From Nymphaea colorata (taxonomy: Eukaryota > Streptophyta > Magnoliopsida > Nymphaeales > Nymphaeaceae), in assembly GCF_008831285.2 (NCBI RefSeq), contig NC_045150.1, positions 16,615,362 to 16,679,361 of the forward strand: DNA of 64,000 nt, read 5' to 3'. A model generated the notes under the pieces. That model searched no databases. It saw only the letters and a list, made by a program, of their open reading frames with translations, and was not told the DNA's origin. Shown piece by piece: positions 11,859 through 23,547 of the stretch; position 1 is the first letter of the stretch, and each line of letters opens with the position of its first letter. The translations under genes were made by a program, and so were the position numbers.

Positions 11859-12359
11859 CAATTAAAACCATTGAGTCATGACAAGAATATTGGCTGTAAC
11901 CCTGACAACCTTGGTTTTCTCCTGTGTAGTTAATTAAATGCAGTTGAAAGCATTAGGGGACATTTGATTACTCTGTATTTGAAATCCATGGATCCATGGT
12001 TCGTCAGACTTAAGATCTACACTTAAAGAGTCTTATTTTACTGGTTTGCATTAAAAAAAAATCAGATTTAAGATCAGAAAGGAAGGAGAAGGTCAGATCT
12101 TAAAATCTACAAGTTACTTTCAAATCTTGAGAATCTCAAATCCGAGGCTGTCAAACGCCCCAAGTAATGACAAGATGGTTACAACAAGAGAGTGGAGCCT
12201 GGCATGTGTTAGACCCACATGAGACCGCATAAGGATACTTTTGTCATTTCAAGAGAGTTTTCCTTTCCAATTTTGCTCTTACAAGGGGCTTTTCTCTTTC
12301 CTCAGTTAATGGCATTTTAGTCATTTCTAGCTCTGAACGCACAGTCGTGTATTTAAGAC
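11859..12359. other. Upstream DNA of dirigent copy 1, nothing recognised
   Basis: AT-rich DNA without a recognisable gene or repeat. It separates the 65-73 bp promoter repeats from the block shared with dirigent copy 2. Confidence 0.5.
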
Positions 12360-12800
12360 TTTTTCAAGGAAGGCGGTGAGTTTCTAAATCTAATCAGTCA
12401 GCAAAAGAGGCCTTTGTGGATATGATTAAATGAACTAACATTTTTATTTTTAAAGTGGGAAACCATTTTAAGAATTAAAAACAAACTTAAATATACGAAT
12501 GATAAAAAAAAAAAGTCACTTGTCCTCATTGAATTGGACCATACATTAAATTGGGGTATAGTTTAATTTCATTTATGTAGGCCAATTCAGGTTGATTTTG
12601 ACATCACTGGATCATTTAAGCTTGTCAGTAGCGACTTGACGAAGATAAGAGTTCAATGCTTGGTACATTTCTTTCTGAGATAAACTAGAATTTTTTTTAT
12701 ATTGATTTAAAAATTAGAAAAACAAAAACTTATGTTGAAACTTTATGGTATCAGCAAGAAGCCCATAGAATACATATCGGCCAATACTGTTCGATATAAA
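12360..12800. repeat. Duplicated block, copy 1 (upstream of dirigent copy 1)
   Basis: This stretch matches 16370-17240. Shared phrases include gagtttctaaatct, cagtcagcaaaagaggcctt, tgtggatatgattaaatga, cacttgtcctcattgaattg, gatcatttaagcttgtcagt, and further on atacatatcgg. It begins about 870 bp upstream of the copy 1 ATG, and the partner begins about 960 bp upstream of the copy 2 ATG. Gene plus upstream DNA was therefore duplicated together. Confidence 0.85.
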
Positions 12801-12904
12801 GCCGCAGTGGTCCCTCTTTGAGATTGAGATGAGTGGAAGGGAATCACACATATAAGAAATCCATTACAAGTGAGAGGCTGAACCCCTCCATTACAAAACA
12901 CCAT

Positions 12905-14000
12905 TGATAAGGCTGCACACGAGAGTTTGAGTTGGCCAAGCTCGAGCTCGACTCGACTATACAAAGTCGAGCTCGACCTCGACTCGCTTTAACTCGTTTA
13001 GTTTATGAATGAAGGAACGTGAACAATTGAAATGATGATCAGTTCTTGGAAAAAAAAAAAGAAGTTACCTTTCGAAAGAACGATTTATTAGCAGTGTCTG
13101 TTTTTAGATTATGAGAAAAATGGAAAAAGAGAAAAAATGAATGAGTAAGACAACTCTGGAAATGAAGGGAAATTTTGCATACAAGGAGAAATTTAAACCA
13201 GCAGAACGACACCTTTGGAAGCAATTAAGATCTCAATATTTTTCCCTTTCTAAGATTTCTGCCAAAATAAAAAATAGAAAAACGATTAATAAGAGGATGA
13301 AGTCAAGGATTTGTTTGAAAGCACAAAGAGGATGTTCAAAACTTTGACCCCCATAGGACAGGTGCGTTAGCATATACCATCGGGCGTCAGGGAGAGGGTG
13401 GTGGTGGGCCAGTGGCGGTGGCAAAGAAGGAAAAGGAGGAGGAAATGCAGACGGTGGTGCTGTCGTTCCGTGCTTGTGTAGGCCGTGCGGTGGTGAGCGT
13501 GTGAGGATGAGGTCAAGAGAGTTTAAGAGAGAGTGAGACAAAGAAAGAGTGCATGAAAAAGAGGAGAGCATACCTGATACCAATGGCAGTCTGGCCAGAC
13601 GGTGGAGCTGGTGGTTAGATGCCGAATGCCGGACGGTGGAGATGGTATGCGGCGGACCGGCGGAGTTGTGGAGAGGACTGAGGTCTCAGGATGATCGACG
13701 GAAGAGAGAGACACCAAAGAATCGAAAGGGGAAAAGAAAAATGACCGACCAATTTTTACCCTAAACAAGTGAACCGGTTCGGGTAAGTTGGTGTATCGGT
13801 TTTCAAGATTTAACCGGTTTTATAAAAACGAGTCGACTCGAGTATAAATGAGTCGAGTTCTTAAAACTCGAACTCGACTCGTTTACTTATTCGAGTATCG
13901 TTGTAAGCTCGAACTCAACTCATTTATAAACGAGTCGAACTCAAGCCGAGTTTAATCAAGAGAGTTCGAGTCGAGTCCGAGTTGCTGGCTCCTTTTGAGA
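12905..14000. mobile_element. hAT-like non-autonomous element, 1.1 kb, with gene-like interior
   Basis: A 10-bp direct repeat aaaacaccat flanks the segment (12895-12904 and 14001-14010). The left end runs into ggctgcacacgag followed by clustered CTCGAGCTCGACTCG motifs. The right end carries the same motif family inverted and closes with gttgctggctcc. Such Ctcgag-rich ends are common on plant hAT MITEs. The interior (about 13360-13770) is more GC-rich and holds open frames without recognised domains, which suggests a captured host fragment. The exact element ends are uncertain by a few bases. Confidence 0.55.
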
Positions 14001-14010
14001 AAAACACCAT

Positions 14011-14831
14011 ACCCTTTCCAATAAAAGGACCAAAGGAAACTTATTTTTATAAAGGGAACACTCAGTTTTAAAAAAAAAAAACGATTTTTTTATTGGTTAT
14101 GCAATTTGGGATTAGAGTACCTTTATTATAAAAAGATTGACCAAGAATTTAAAAAAAAATATTATGGAGATCTCACTAAAAAACGTGAAATTGCAAAACA
14201 TATCCTCTTAAAAAATAAGAGCAGGTTATTATATATTAATTTAAAGGAAGAGATCGGTGCCTGAGATCGTCTCTTTTTCTTAAACAAACTAATTGAACTT
14301 TGTGCCAACATTGTAACATAACGGTATTGTAGCTGAATCGGTTTGTTCACCAATTAACACAACATGTTGACCGATGCGTATCGTTAAATACAGTTCGATC
14401 TTATGAATTTCAAAAAGAGGTTAGGGAAAAAGAATTGACAGTTGAAGAACAGCCAGAATTTCAGGACGACTGAAGAGAAATTAACTCTGCTGGTTGCTTT
14501 GAAAATGTTTTACTATTATAGAACAAAACCAGCGCATCATATATACTTCTATTTTCCTCACGACTGAAGAACACCAGTTCACTAGAAAGACTAAGAGATA
14601 ACAGCAAGTACTGCAACAGCTAGAAGATGAACCACAAAATACAGACGACTTCATGAACTAAACCGGCCTTGTTGCTTAAGAATTAAGATCAAGGCCTACG
14701 AAAAATACATAGAGACAAAAAAGGAGCTTTTGATGCATGGTTTAACATTCTCTACTTAATTTATTCCAGCTAGAGCTCTGCTGCAGCTTCTTCCAAGTCC
14801 TAACAGCAGTAAGCAGAAGGCGAGACATGTT
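14011..14831. other. Intergenic DNA downstream of dirigent copy 2
   Basis: AT-rich stretch without a recognisable gene. The part next to 14832 must hold the 3' UTR of dirigent copy 2, which is read on the - strand. No polyadenylation site could be fixed. Confidence 0.5.
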
Positions 14832-15407
14832 CTAGTAATGAATGACCACAACATTATACTCAACAACCGCAGTTTGACGAGTGAAGGAATGAGTCCTCGC
14901 TATTGCATAGCCGCGAGCGAGACGGAAGGTGCCGGTTCCTCCGACCACCGGCATCTCCCTCACCTTGTGAAAAACAGCATTCCTTCCCAGTATACTAAGG
15001 GTGCTTCCTTTGTGCTCTCCGTCCAGAAACACGCAATCAACCGCCATGAGCAGGCTCAATTCTTGCAGGCTCGACAAGGCATAGAGTCCTTGAGCTCTGC
15101 CTATCAATTTCGAAGTCGGGTCTGGGCCTTCCGTCAGGGGGTCGTCCATCATCCTGATAAGGCCAAACTGGGTGGCTGAAGCGTTTGCTGTCGGCGCAGC
15201 TCTGGTTATGGACACTGCAGTTTGGTTCTGCCCACTGACTGTGTCGTGGAAGTAGAAATGAAGGTGGCTTACTCTCTGTGCGCCCAGAGATTTGGGTGCT
15301 TGAAGGTCTTTCCGGAACCAGCTGCCTCTTTTGGCAGCAGCAAACTGGAGACTAATAAGGGTGAAGAAGATAAGAAAGAGTGCAGCATTTCTAAGTAGCT
15401 TGACCAT
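14832..15407 (-). CDS. DIR: Dirigent family protein, copy 2
   Basis: An intact, intronless frame of 191 residues and a paralogue of the gene at 10921-11487. A signal peptide covers about residues 1-25 (ending AAA before KRG). Motifs in order are LHFYFHDTVSG (49-59), MDDPLTEGPD (87-96), LIGRAQGLYA (101-110), LDGEHKGSTLSILGR (128-142), EMPVVGGTGTFRLARGYA (151-168) and EYNVVVIHY (183-191). Sequons are NQT (61-63) and NAS (75-77). It keeps the acidic residue Asp55 that copy 1 has lost. It also has a longer insert between the first two motifs, rich in Ala, Thr and Ser. Expected to act in the apoplast in phenoxy-radical coupling, with unknown substrate. The two genes have the same orientation and lie about 3.3 kb apart. 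Confidence 0.94.
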   Translation of the reverse strand: MVKLLRNAALFLIFFTLISLQFAAAKRGSWFRKDLQAPKSLGAQRVSHLHFYFHDTVSGQNQTAVSITRAAPTANASATQFGLIRMMDDPLTEGPDPTSKLIGRAQGLYALSSLQELSLLMAVDCVFLDGEHKGSTLSILGRNAVFHKVREMPVVGGTGTFRLARGYAIARTHSFTRQTAVVEYNVVVIHY

Positions 15408-15458
15408 TATGCCTGTGAGGTTTGGTGTTGCTAAGAATACTGCCTACTATGGCTTTTA

Positions 15459-15466
15459 CTTATACA
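15459..15466 (-). promoter_or_regulatory. Probable TATA box of dirigent copy 2
   Basis: On the - strand the site reads TGTATAAG, about 52-59 bases before the ATG at 15407. A CT/GA-rich run (about 15468-15494) lies just upstream of it. The layout resembles copy 1, but the CT run there lies between TATA box and ATG. Confidence 0.5.
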
Positions 15467-15730
15467 GTCTCTTGCTCTCTCTCTCCCTCTCTCAACGAGT
15501 ACATAGACACATATATAAAATATGAATTGGAAAAAGTTAGGTCATTAACTTACTTCATTACAAGATATAATACCTCACAGGAAAAAAAAGGGAATGGTAG
15601 CCATAACCGTGCCCACTGATTGTGGAACTGGAAAATCAAGTCTCACTGGACTCAATTATGTAAACATTAAAGAGTGGGCTTGATGCAGGGAGGCTGTTTC
15701 TTCGTGCGAAGCCAAGTCCTTATATCCGAT

Positions 15731-15788
15731 TTCCTTTCTTTTGTTGTCTCCATAGATAGTTCCTTTCTTTTGTTGTCTCCATAGATAG
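15731..15788. repeat. 29-bp direct duplication
   Basis: The unit starts ttcctttcttttgttgtctc and ends catagatag. It occurs twice without change, at 15731 and 15760, about 320 bp upstream of the dirigent copy 2 ATG. It lies next to the MITE at 15797. Confidence 0.9.
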
Positions 15789-15796
15789 GTAGCTGC

Positions 15797-16055
15797 GTTG
15801 GGTAGGTTCGCCCAGTTCCATGCGATACCGAAACTTGGGTTTCGGTTTGGCCTACCATTAAAACTCAAGTTTGAGTTCAACCCCATTAAATAAAAAATCA
15901 TTTTTTATAAAAAATAATATTTAAATATAATTAATTATAATAAACTATTATATTTATATAAAAAAAATAATGAAATAAATATAAAAAAATATCAAACCCA
16001 CTAAAACTTATTGGTCACATTCTAATAAATTAGCGAACCCGGTACCCAACATTAT
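15797..16055. mobile_element. AT-rich MITE with GC-rich inverted ends (hAT-like)
   Basis: The left end reads GTTGGGTAGGTTCG. The right end on the opposite strand contains GTTGGGTACCGGGTTCG. The core is almost pure A/T. Flanks gtagctgc (15789-15796) and gtagctgg (16056-16063) match at 7 of 8 bases. There is no coding capacity. It sits about 390 bp upstream of the dirigent copy 2 ATG. Confidence 0.6.
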
Positions 16056-16369
16056 GTAGCTGGGCTCCCTCTCTTCCATCGTATCTTATCAGTACGCAAA
16101 CGATAACGTAAGAGATTGAGGAGCTTTTACTCCTTTTTACACGCAACAATGCACAAGGAAACGGAGACAGTGGCATTTCTTTTTTTTTTAAAAAAAAAGC
16201 TATGTATAATTTAGTCTTTTAATATTTTCATAATTTCCATTTTATCTTTTCAAAAGTCTTCCTTTTCAGCACACAATTTTGAGCACACAATCTTGTGTTG
16301 AAAGACTAAGGTGGAGGGCTCCTCCACGACTTGGGTCGAGTGGTCTATTTCCTTGATCTCTGATAAGAA

Positions 16370-17240
16370 GTTGACTTTTTCAAAGAAGGCTATGAGTTTC
16401 TAAATCTAGTCAGTCAGCAAAAGAGGCCTTTGTGGATATGATTAAATGAATTAAGATTTTTATTTTTAAGGTGGAAAACCATTTTAAGGAAAAAAAAAAC
16501 TTAAATATACGAAAGATAAAAAAAATATGTCACTTGTCCTCATTGAATTGGACCTCATTAAATTGGGGTATAGTTTAATTTGATTTATATGGGCCAACAG
16601 GTTGATTTTGAGGGCGGATCATTTAAGCTTGTCAGTAGAGTTGAATGCTTGGTACTTTTTTTTTTGAGATAAAATAAATTTTTTTTTAACCAATGTTGTC
16701 AGGAAAGGTAAAGGAGCCCTCGCGGTTTGTATGTCTAGTTAGGCACGGGCCGACATTACCTCACTTTTCTTTCAAAATGTCAAAAAAATAATATAAAATA
16801 TTTTATATTGATTTGAAGTGAAAAGCTTGTTTGGGGTTAGGCCCCCTACCTTTATTCCAACAAAATCGATATTTATAAGGGAAGGCAAAAAAGAACCTTA
16901 ATGCTATACATAATCAAAGGATTTACCCAACCCTTCACCCAAAAAACCAAAATTAAACAAAGCACATGAGTTATACCTATACATTGAGAGCAGCAAAATA
17001 GTCATGTTCCATGATCATGTGGCCCAGAGCAACTGTAGCATCACCCTGTTTTACAAAAATCCTATTCCCCGTCCAACCTGCATTAGTCCTCCTACCTTCA
17101 ATCGTCTGCCTTATTTTCCTCACCCACTCTTTGATTGGGGAGACTATAATATAGTCTCCACCATAATTCTTATGAGAAACTTATGTCAGCAAATGCCCAT
17201 ACAATACATATCGGTCAATACGCTTCAATATACAGCGGCA
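16370..17240. repeat. Duplicated block, copy 2 (upstream of dirigent copy 2)
   Basis: The partner of 12360-12800. The first part (about 16376-16680) aligns closely. The second part (about 17184-17240) matches 12747-12800. Some 400-500 bp between them are additional in this copy, apparently an insertion or several. The block includes an AT-rich stretch and unrelated unique DNA around 16690-17160. Confidence 0.8.
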
Positions 17241-18595
17241 TTGACAGCATTGCTCTTTCCAACATTTGCCAATTGTAAATTATGTTTCAATGTCAACATT
17301 GTCAACTTAATTAGTTCTTGGAATGTAGTAGACTCATCCATCTGCCCATCGACCACCATCTTAATTTAGTTAAGCTAATATTAATTTGAACTTAGTTTCA
17401 ATTTAGTTAACATTAATTAAAACGTAGTTACAACTTTGTACTTCTACCCTGTTATTTTTCCTTCCATGAAAACCATAGGCAGTTGGGCAGAGCCCAGATT
17501 CTTTTTAGGGACAGACTAAACAGTCCAACCTCGGATTCGGATAGGACCAAACTGAACCCAAATTTAAAAAATACATTGCACAAGTAAAATTTTTTAACTT
17601 TTTCAATGTATTTTTTTTTTCAATTAATTGAGGTGGGCCCCCTCCCTGGCCTATGTGCCTAGAGACCCATTAATTGGAATAGAAGAAAACACTTTTTTGA
17701 TATATAGATAGATGTGCATAGAGACCCAGTAATTGGAATGGAAGAAAACACTTTTTTGATTTATAAATAGACGTGCCTAGAGACCCAGTAATTGGAATAA
17801 AAGAAAACACTTTTTTGATATATAGATAGATGAATGAATATCACATATCTGTACGGTTGTTTTTTTTTTAAAAAAACGTAGTTTAGGATTATCCTGTCAT
17901 AGTAATTTTCTATAAAGTCCACTACTGAACGCACCGGAAGTATAATTTATAATATGTCAATTTATAGGCACTTTTAGCAACATGGTCATGAAACTCCGAA
18001 CAAGTATGAATACCATTGAAGGCATTTGTCGGGGGATGGCCGGATGGTAGTGATCATACTTGTGGAAACATTTTATATATTTAAAGAGGAAATATGACAC
18101 TTCCAAAAGCTCAAGAAATAAACCATTATTTTTTGCTCCATTTCTTGTCAACCTTTAAATCATAATTTTTAACCACAATTTGTTTCTCATGTTAAAGCTT
18201 TGCATTTTGACCCATTTTTCTACATGTATGAGTAGGAATGTCAACCGAGCTGAAAATCAGATATCAGGGCGCCCATACACCCATAAAAAATTCGTATTTC
18301 ATATTTGGTACTTCAGGTAAACTTTTCTCATTCACATATTGGCGCTGTTTAAAAGTTTGAAGTTTTATAACTAGTGCCATTAAGTCGGATTTTCTGGCTC
18401 CGCTCCTACCAGATATACCCCTTTACCATATCCAATTTAATTCGATATTTATATATTTAGATTTGACTTTGGGTCTGAATGTGGATTTAAAAATGTTTAT
18501 ATTATATCCAAATCCAAAATTTAAATTTAAAATCCAAATATAGTCGGAATCCTACTTTTATATTCAAAACCCTAAATGAAAAGGAGACACTCAAA
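17241..18595. other. AT-rich intergenic DNA
   Basis: No gene recognised. Apart from the 59-bp minisatellite inside it, the segment 18230-18580 has a MITE-like look: tagged by taggaatgtcaaccgag at the left and AT-rich throughout. I could not find a matching target duplication. Confidence 0.5.
17655..17831. repeat. 59-bp minisatellite, three copies
   Basis: Copies begin at 17655, 17714 and 17773. Each carries gtgcctagagacccagtaat, tggaat, gaagaaaacacttttttgat and tatagatag with few substitutions. The exact 59-bp spacing shows tandem duplication. Confidence 0.92.
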
Positions 18596-18985
18596 TCACT
18601 TCTCAGCTTCGGCAGCTGCATCAGTTCTATCTTGGACAGCAGCATCAATCTTATCTTTGCCAATGGCAGCAGTTTCATCTTTTTCTATGACAGCAACACA
18701 ATGATTACCCTTTTTATCCTTTCTCAAACTGGAGGTCCGTTGGAAAGTTCAAGCTTGTTGTAAAAAGCGATCAACTCATCGTTTACCAGTGTGATTCGGT
18801 AGGCTCACATTCATTTCATGACGTTTTTATTTAACTGGATCAAGTGCATGCTTTGGTGAAGAAGGCGGCGGATCTTTTTGGTCATCAAACAATCTTCCTA
18901 AAGTGATTGGTTTATTAATTACACGGCTTTACATAAATTGAAGACCGCCATCGGGCTTATCGTTGATGATGGTATCATGACCTTT
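18596..18985 (-). pseudogene. Unidentified protein-coding remnant with frameshifts and stops
   Basis: Three stretches on the - strand read like protein with normal codon use but sit in different frames or are cut by stops. From upstream to downstream they include LGRLFDDQKDPPPSSPKHAL, then AYRITLVNDELIAFYNKLEL, then TAAIGKDKIDAAVQDRTDAA ending EAEK and a TGA at 18596-18598. An in-frame TAA also occurs upstream of the first stretch. The order and charge pattern suggest one decayed exon or cDNA fragment. I do not recognise the parent protein. It could also be chance, but three adjacent low-complexity-free stretches on one strand make that less likely. Confidence 0.35.
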
Positions 18986-19191
18986 ATTTATAAATGATGT
19001 TACAATTATTCACCGCCTATAATCAAGGGGCTGGATTTCACTGCTTATAATCAAGTGGCAAGAATCCAGAGTAGTCTATTTAGTGCCGTTATTGCCTTTA
19101 CCTTCCGAGCATGTACACCAACTATTGCATTTACTGCTAGCATGTTATTATGAAACACTTTGTTCATATGCGTCCAGATGCTCCATATGAT

Positions 19192-19371
19192 TAAGGGTGA
19201 ACAATGGGCCACGTACCTGATGGGCAGTTGGTACTCTGCTCGTAATGGAATGGGCTTGGACTAGTTATTTAACACTTGAGCCAGCCCAATAAAGAAACTC
19301 GTCCAGTTGGGCTGGCCCAAGTCAGGTATTGGGGACCCTCTTTGCTCGATGTATATTTTTAAAACTCATTT

Positions 19372-19430
<59 letters not shown>

Positions 19431-19763
19431 TCTCTTTCACTCTATATATATATTGGCTCACTTAGAAACTCTTGCTGCATCTCTTGTGACTCTCTTAGAA
19501 ACTCTTCATTTGTCACGGATGACATCCTTAGAAACTTTTGCCACGTCCTCAAGGGTTTTTGAGATATTAAAATATAAAATGTTAAGTGTTTCAAGTGTAG
19601 GTGGACATCAAACCAGATACTCAAAAGGCATAAAGTTAACGATCAAGCTCAGCATGAAAACTAAGCAGAATAGGTTTGGGCCACTGACGAAGACTTTGAA
19701 CCAGCCCGAGTCTGGCTTTGTTGAGCCTTGGGCCTACCAGGCCCGGCCCGATGCTCAGCCTTT
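19192..19763. mobile_element. hAT-type non-autonomous element with (TA)n core
   Basis: The left end reads TAAGGGTGAACAATGGGCC and the right end on the opposite strand reads AAAGGCTGAGCATCGGGCC, 14 of 19 matching. Flanks catatgat (19184-19191) and cgtatgat (19764-19771) match at 7 of 8. Sub-terminal regions are rich in GGGCTGG and CAGCCC motifs. The middle holds a (TA)n run at about 19375-19426. No transposase is present. Confidence 0.65.
19375..19426. repeat. (TA)n microsatellite inside the hAT-type element
   Basis: About 52 bp of pure TA dinucleotides, followed by a second short run at about 19442-19452. Confidence 0.95.
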
Positions 19764-19771
19764 CGTATGAT

Positions 19772-21342
19772 CATAGGGAAACAAAGTGTCCAACATCATC
19801 ACGTCCAGTTTCTACGATGATTAGGGTAGTTGGTTAAGTTAGGATTTGACCAATGATTAACCCAAAGCAAAACAGATTAGAGAAAATATTCAATCCAAGG
19901 AAGTAAAATCAATTGGCTGCGATGTCTAATAAAATGAAAAGTTATTGCTGAAAGTCTTTAGCCATTTGGGCGTTAACGATACTTTATGGTGCTTTTAGTA
20001 AAGTTTGTGACGGTTTCAGCATTGCTTTGCCACCAATGATAGTAATGTAAAATAAGGCTTACAACACGCAACATTTATATATAAAAGAGAAGCAAACTTC
20101 GATTCAATTGCAAATTTCTCTTTCATAATGCCTAGGTGTATGGTTGCATAGAAAACACTAGCAATGGGGCACCAATATACAAGTTAAAGCTAGCATAACA
20201 CCATTTCGATTCATTGGAACAACTTGATGAATTTAGTCGATCCTTTTAGGAAGCCTTAATGACCAAAGATAGAACCTATCCAATTTTCGCAGCGAGATGG
20301 TTGGCTGTTCACGGACTAGCTGTACCTTTCTTTTTTTTTTTCCTTGGGGTCAATATCAGCAATGCAGGCATCATTCCAAGACACCAATGGTAGGCATAGT
20401 ACCCTGGGGGTTGGGGGAAAGATGATCACTTCTACTCTTAGCTGGACGGTAGGATAATGATCCTCCTACTAAACTGGAATATAGATCGACAAAAGTTTCA
20501 AGATGTACTAAGAGACTTTAGGTAACTTCAAACTGTGTGATTCAGGCCAACCGTGGCAACATTCAAATCCCGGGTTCGGCAACTTAATTTATTGAATCAA
20601 CACCAACTTGACAAAATGCAAGTCCATAAACATCACCTAAGACCAGAACCTCCTGAAACTAATGATTGGCATAAAGGAAACCATAAACAGCTTGACAAAA
20701 TGGATCATGAGAGCCAAAAGGAAAATCAGAACTTTGCCGAAGATGATCATTGAAAGAAGGAAAGTTATTTTCACCAAATTTATTCTATCAACGGTAGGCA
20801 ATTAATCTAAAGTTAAACCATGTGAGTATATTTTATCACGAATGGCAAACTCATTCTTGATAGAAAATTCATTCTTGGGGTTCAGGCTTTTTACGCATTC
20901 AATTGTTACTAACTTCTCCATAGCTTTTTTTTTCCATGCGTGGCACATTGTGGTTATCCCCCTTATGAGGTCATTTATGTTATATATTTTGTCATGAAAA
21001 TAGACCCTAGTCCAAAAACTAATGTGGAGAGTACACAGTGGTCTCCCCCACTCAGGCTAAGAGCACTTGCCCGGCATTGTAAAACCCACATATTGATATT
21101 TCACCTCGAGTGCCTATGCTTGTTAACCTTAGGCAGGGATTTGATGCTTACAGGAATCAAACAAGCTACTAATTTTTTTGAGCCATTAACCCGATCAGCT
21201 AAGCTAAGTTCCTTCCAACATTCCAAATTGGCATGCTCAAAGTGACTCTCCTTGGGGTATCCAAGTTGTTAAGTTGAAATAAAAGAGGATAACTTATAAA
21301 GTTAGTTTAAAGAAGGATATCAAAAAAAAAAAAAAAAAATCT
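19772..21342. other. Intergenic DNA, nothing recognised
   Basis: No gene, RNA or clear repeat is seen. Short open frames at 20553-20753 and 20940-21245 lack any family motif and have no splice context that I can support. Confidence 0.5.
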
Positions 21343-21600
21343 ATACCGGTGAAATGGGGCGCCGTAATATCGCCGTTGTCTGTTGGAAAAGGATATAGCA
21401 GTGATTTTATCATCACCGGTATATGTCATTTATAGCGGTGAAATTACCACTGGTATAAAGTGACCGCTATATATGTATATATATCATTTATACCGGCGAG
21501 AATTATCACTGATATAGATCCTGATGTAAGTTACCACTGGTTACCCTACACCAGTGATTTTTACCATCGCTACAAATATGTTGTTTTTCACCGCCATTGA
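21343..21600. repeat. CACTA-like subterminal repeat patch
   Basis: Variants of ataccggtga and its complement tcaccggtat recur about ten times within some 260 bp in both orientations (for example near 21343, 21411, 21432, 21495, 21530 and 21550). Dense short inverted and direct copies of such a motif are typical of the subterminal regions of plant CACTA (En/Spm) transposons. A poly-A run precedes it. No CACTA terminus or 3-bp target duplication could be fixed, so it may be one end of a decayed element. Confidence 0.45.
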
Positions 21601-23239
21601 ATTTCCTAATTAAAAAAAAAACATATTGCATATAATGTAAATTTTCATATTTTTTTTACATGATAATGCTTGAAAATTTTCAGAAAAGCCTGCGGTGATT
21701 AATACTCATAGCTACCTAAAAAGCTTGAGTTCAACTATTCATATGAATATCCAATCACTGGGCATTTTAGATTGAAAACAACACAAATTGGCAACAATGA
21801 TTTGAAAGCAGAGATGCATTCTGCAATCCCAACATGGCATCTACAAAGAAGCTTATGGCATTAACTGAACTAATGTTTATCTTAGTTACATGATGCAAAG
21901 GCTGCCAAACTTCAATTAAATCGAATATTGCTTATGAGATGGACAATTTAGGGGCAAACATTCATATAGACACAAGAAAATGATCAACCAAGTTGGGCAT
22001 CAGATGGTACTTACAAGAGCTTTATAAAGATGTATAGGCACAAATTTAGGAGCCAAACAATTAATTCACATATTTGGAGCCAATTCTGATGAGAGTGCCT
22101 GAAAATAACACTATTTGAATATTACGTATTGTTTGAACACTAAACAAGTCATGCCTTTAACACAAAGAACCAATACATTCTTAGTAAACAATGCAAATTT
22201 GGTATTGTTTGAAATATAAAAGTTAGAACTGCAATTGCAGTAATAGAACACAAGTTCATCGCAAGAAAAATCACAATCGCCAAACTATTTTCTCAAATTG
22301 ACTGCAAGAACATCCTAATAAGTATACGTGTGAGACAAACATTAGTTTCAGCAAAGAAATAGCTAACCTGCTCTCTCCATTCACATGACAATCCCATGTG
22401 AAACTGAAAAAAAAGTTATGCAACTTACAAGTGTCTGAACCACTTATTGAACCTAGTATTGCAAAAGATCTTGCCCAAGCATCATTCTCCACATCATCAT
22501 TACTCCACACAACTAATCATTATATTTCATGCACCATTTAAATCAAACTGATGAACAAATGTATATTGTGAGGCTATCCAATCTAAATAGATATATAGAC
22601 AAATAGGTCATGTGAAAGCCTCAGATTATTCTGCATAACGATCTTATGGAAAGCAATTATTTATCTAAAAAAAAGCATTCCGTCTAATTAGGCAAACTAA
22701 AGGATGGATACACCAATTTAACTAGATATGTTTGGTTAATTGAAGATAGAAGAAAAAAATACAATTGTTGTCAAAGGCAACTAGAAAAGAAATGCAATAC
22801 AGATACCAACATGACTGAATTTTTTTCATACTCACTTTTATAGTTCCTAGACAGTATAAGACAAAAGTATTTCTGGTGTTAGGTTTTTCTATGAATAAGT
22901 TGCATTTTATGAGTTACAAATCTTATGATCACAATAATAGAGCACATATGGTCTTGTTGCATTTTCACTCTTGAACTCAACCTTCATCTCTCTTTGGTAC
23001 TATGAGTAGCAAATGAAAAACCCATAACAGGAAGAATAGAGATTTTCAATTGTACTTTCACTGTCGCCCATCACTATATAAATTTAATAATGTTGAATAG
23101 AGATGTAAATTTTTCATTAAGAGATCAAATTATATTTTTAAAATTTTAATAAAAGTTAAAATATATTTTTTTAAAACTTTTATATAAAATAAATAATTTT
23201 TTTTAATTTGCACGTAAATTAAAAAACATTTTTTGAAAG
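21601..23239. other. AT-rich intergenic DNA
   Basis: No gene recognised. A - strand frame at 22271-22510 contains a protein-like start followed by a GTAAGT donor-like site near 22430, but no matching acceptor or neighbouring exon could be supported. Confidence 0.5.
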
Positions 23240-23547
23240 AAAGGGCCCACTATGCCTGTACAGACCTACCCACGAGAAGGCCGAGAGCCACAGTTGACGG
23301 CGCCGAAACCAGTTGGGCAGCGTCGGCCGGCCAGGTCCTTAACATGTGGAGCCGCAAGTGAGTTAATGCCTAAGGAGGTTGACTTGGTTACTTGTGGTGC
23401 AAGTGAGGGAGGAGCCGGTGGAGCATTACGGGTTAGACACGAGCAACAAAGAGCAGATCAAAAGGGCGAAGAAGGATTTATATTCGGTTTAGATCGAATC
23501 GGTCATGAGTCTAGTCCAAACCTAGGTCACTCGGGGTAGCCTAAGAC

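Noticed and set aside
18230-18580. Further hAT-type MITE starting taggaatgtcaacc
   Set aside because: The left end is suggestive, but the possible right end (near 18560) is a weak match and the flanks share no target duplication.
22271-22510. 79-codon - strand frame with a donor-like GTAAGT near 22430
   Set aside because: It reads somewhat like an exon, but no acceptor, neighbouring exon or family motif could be found.
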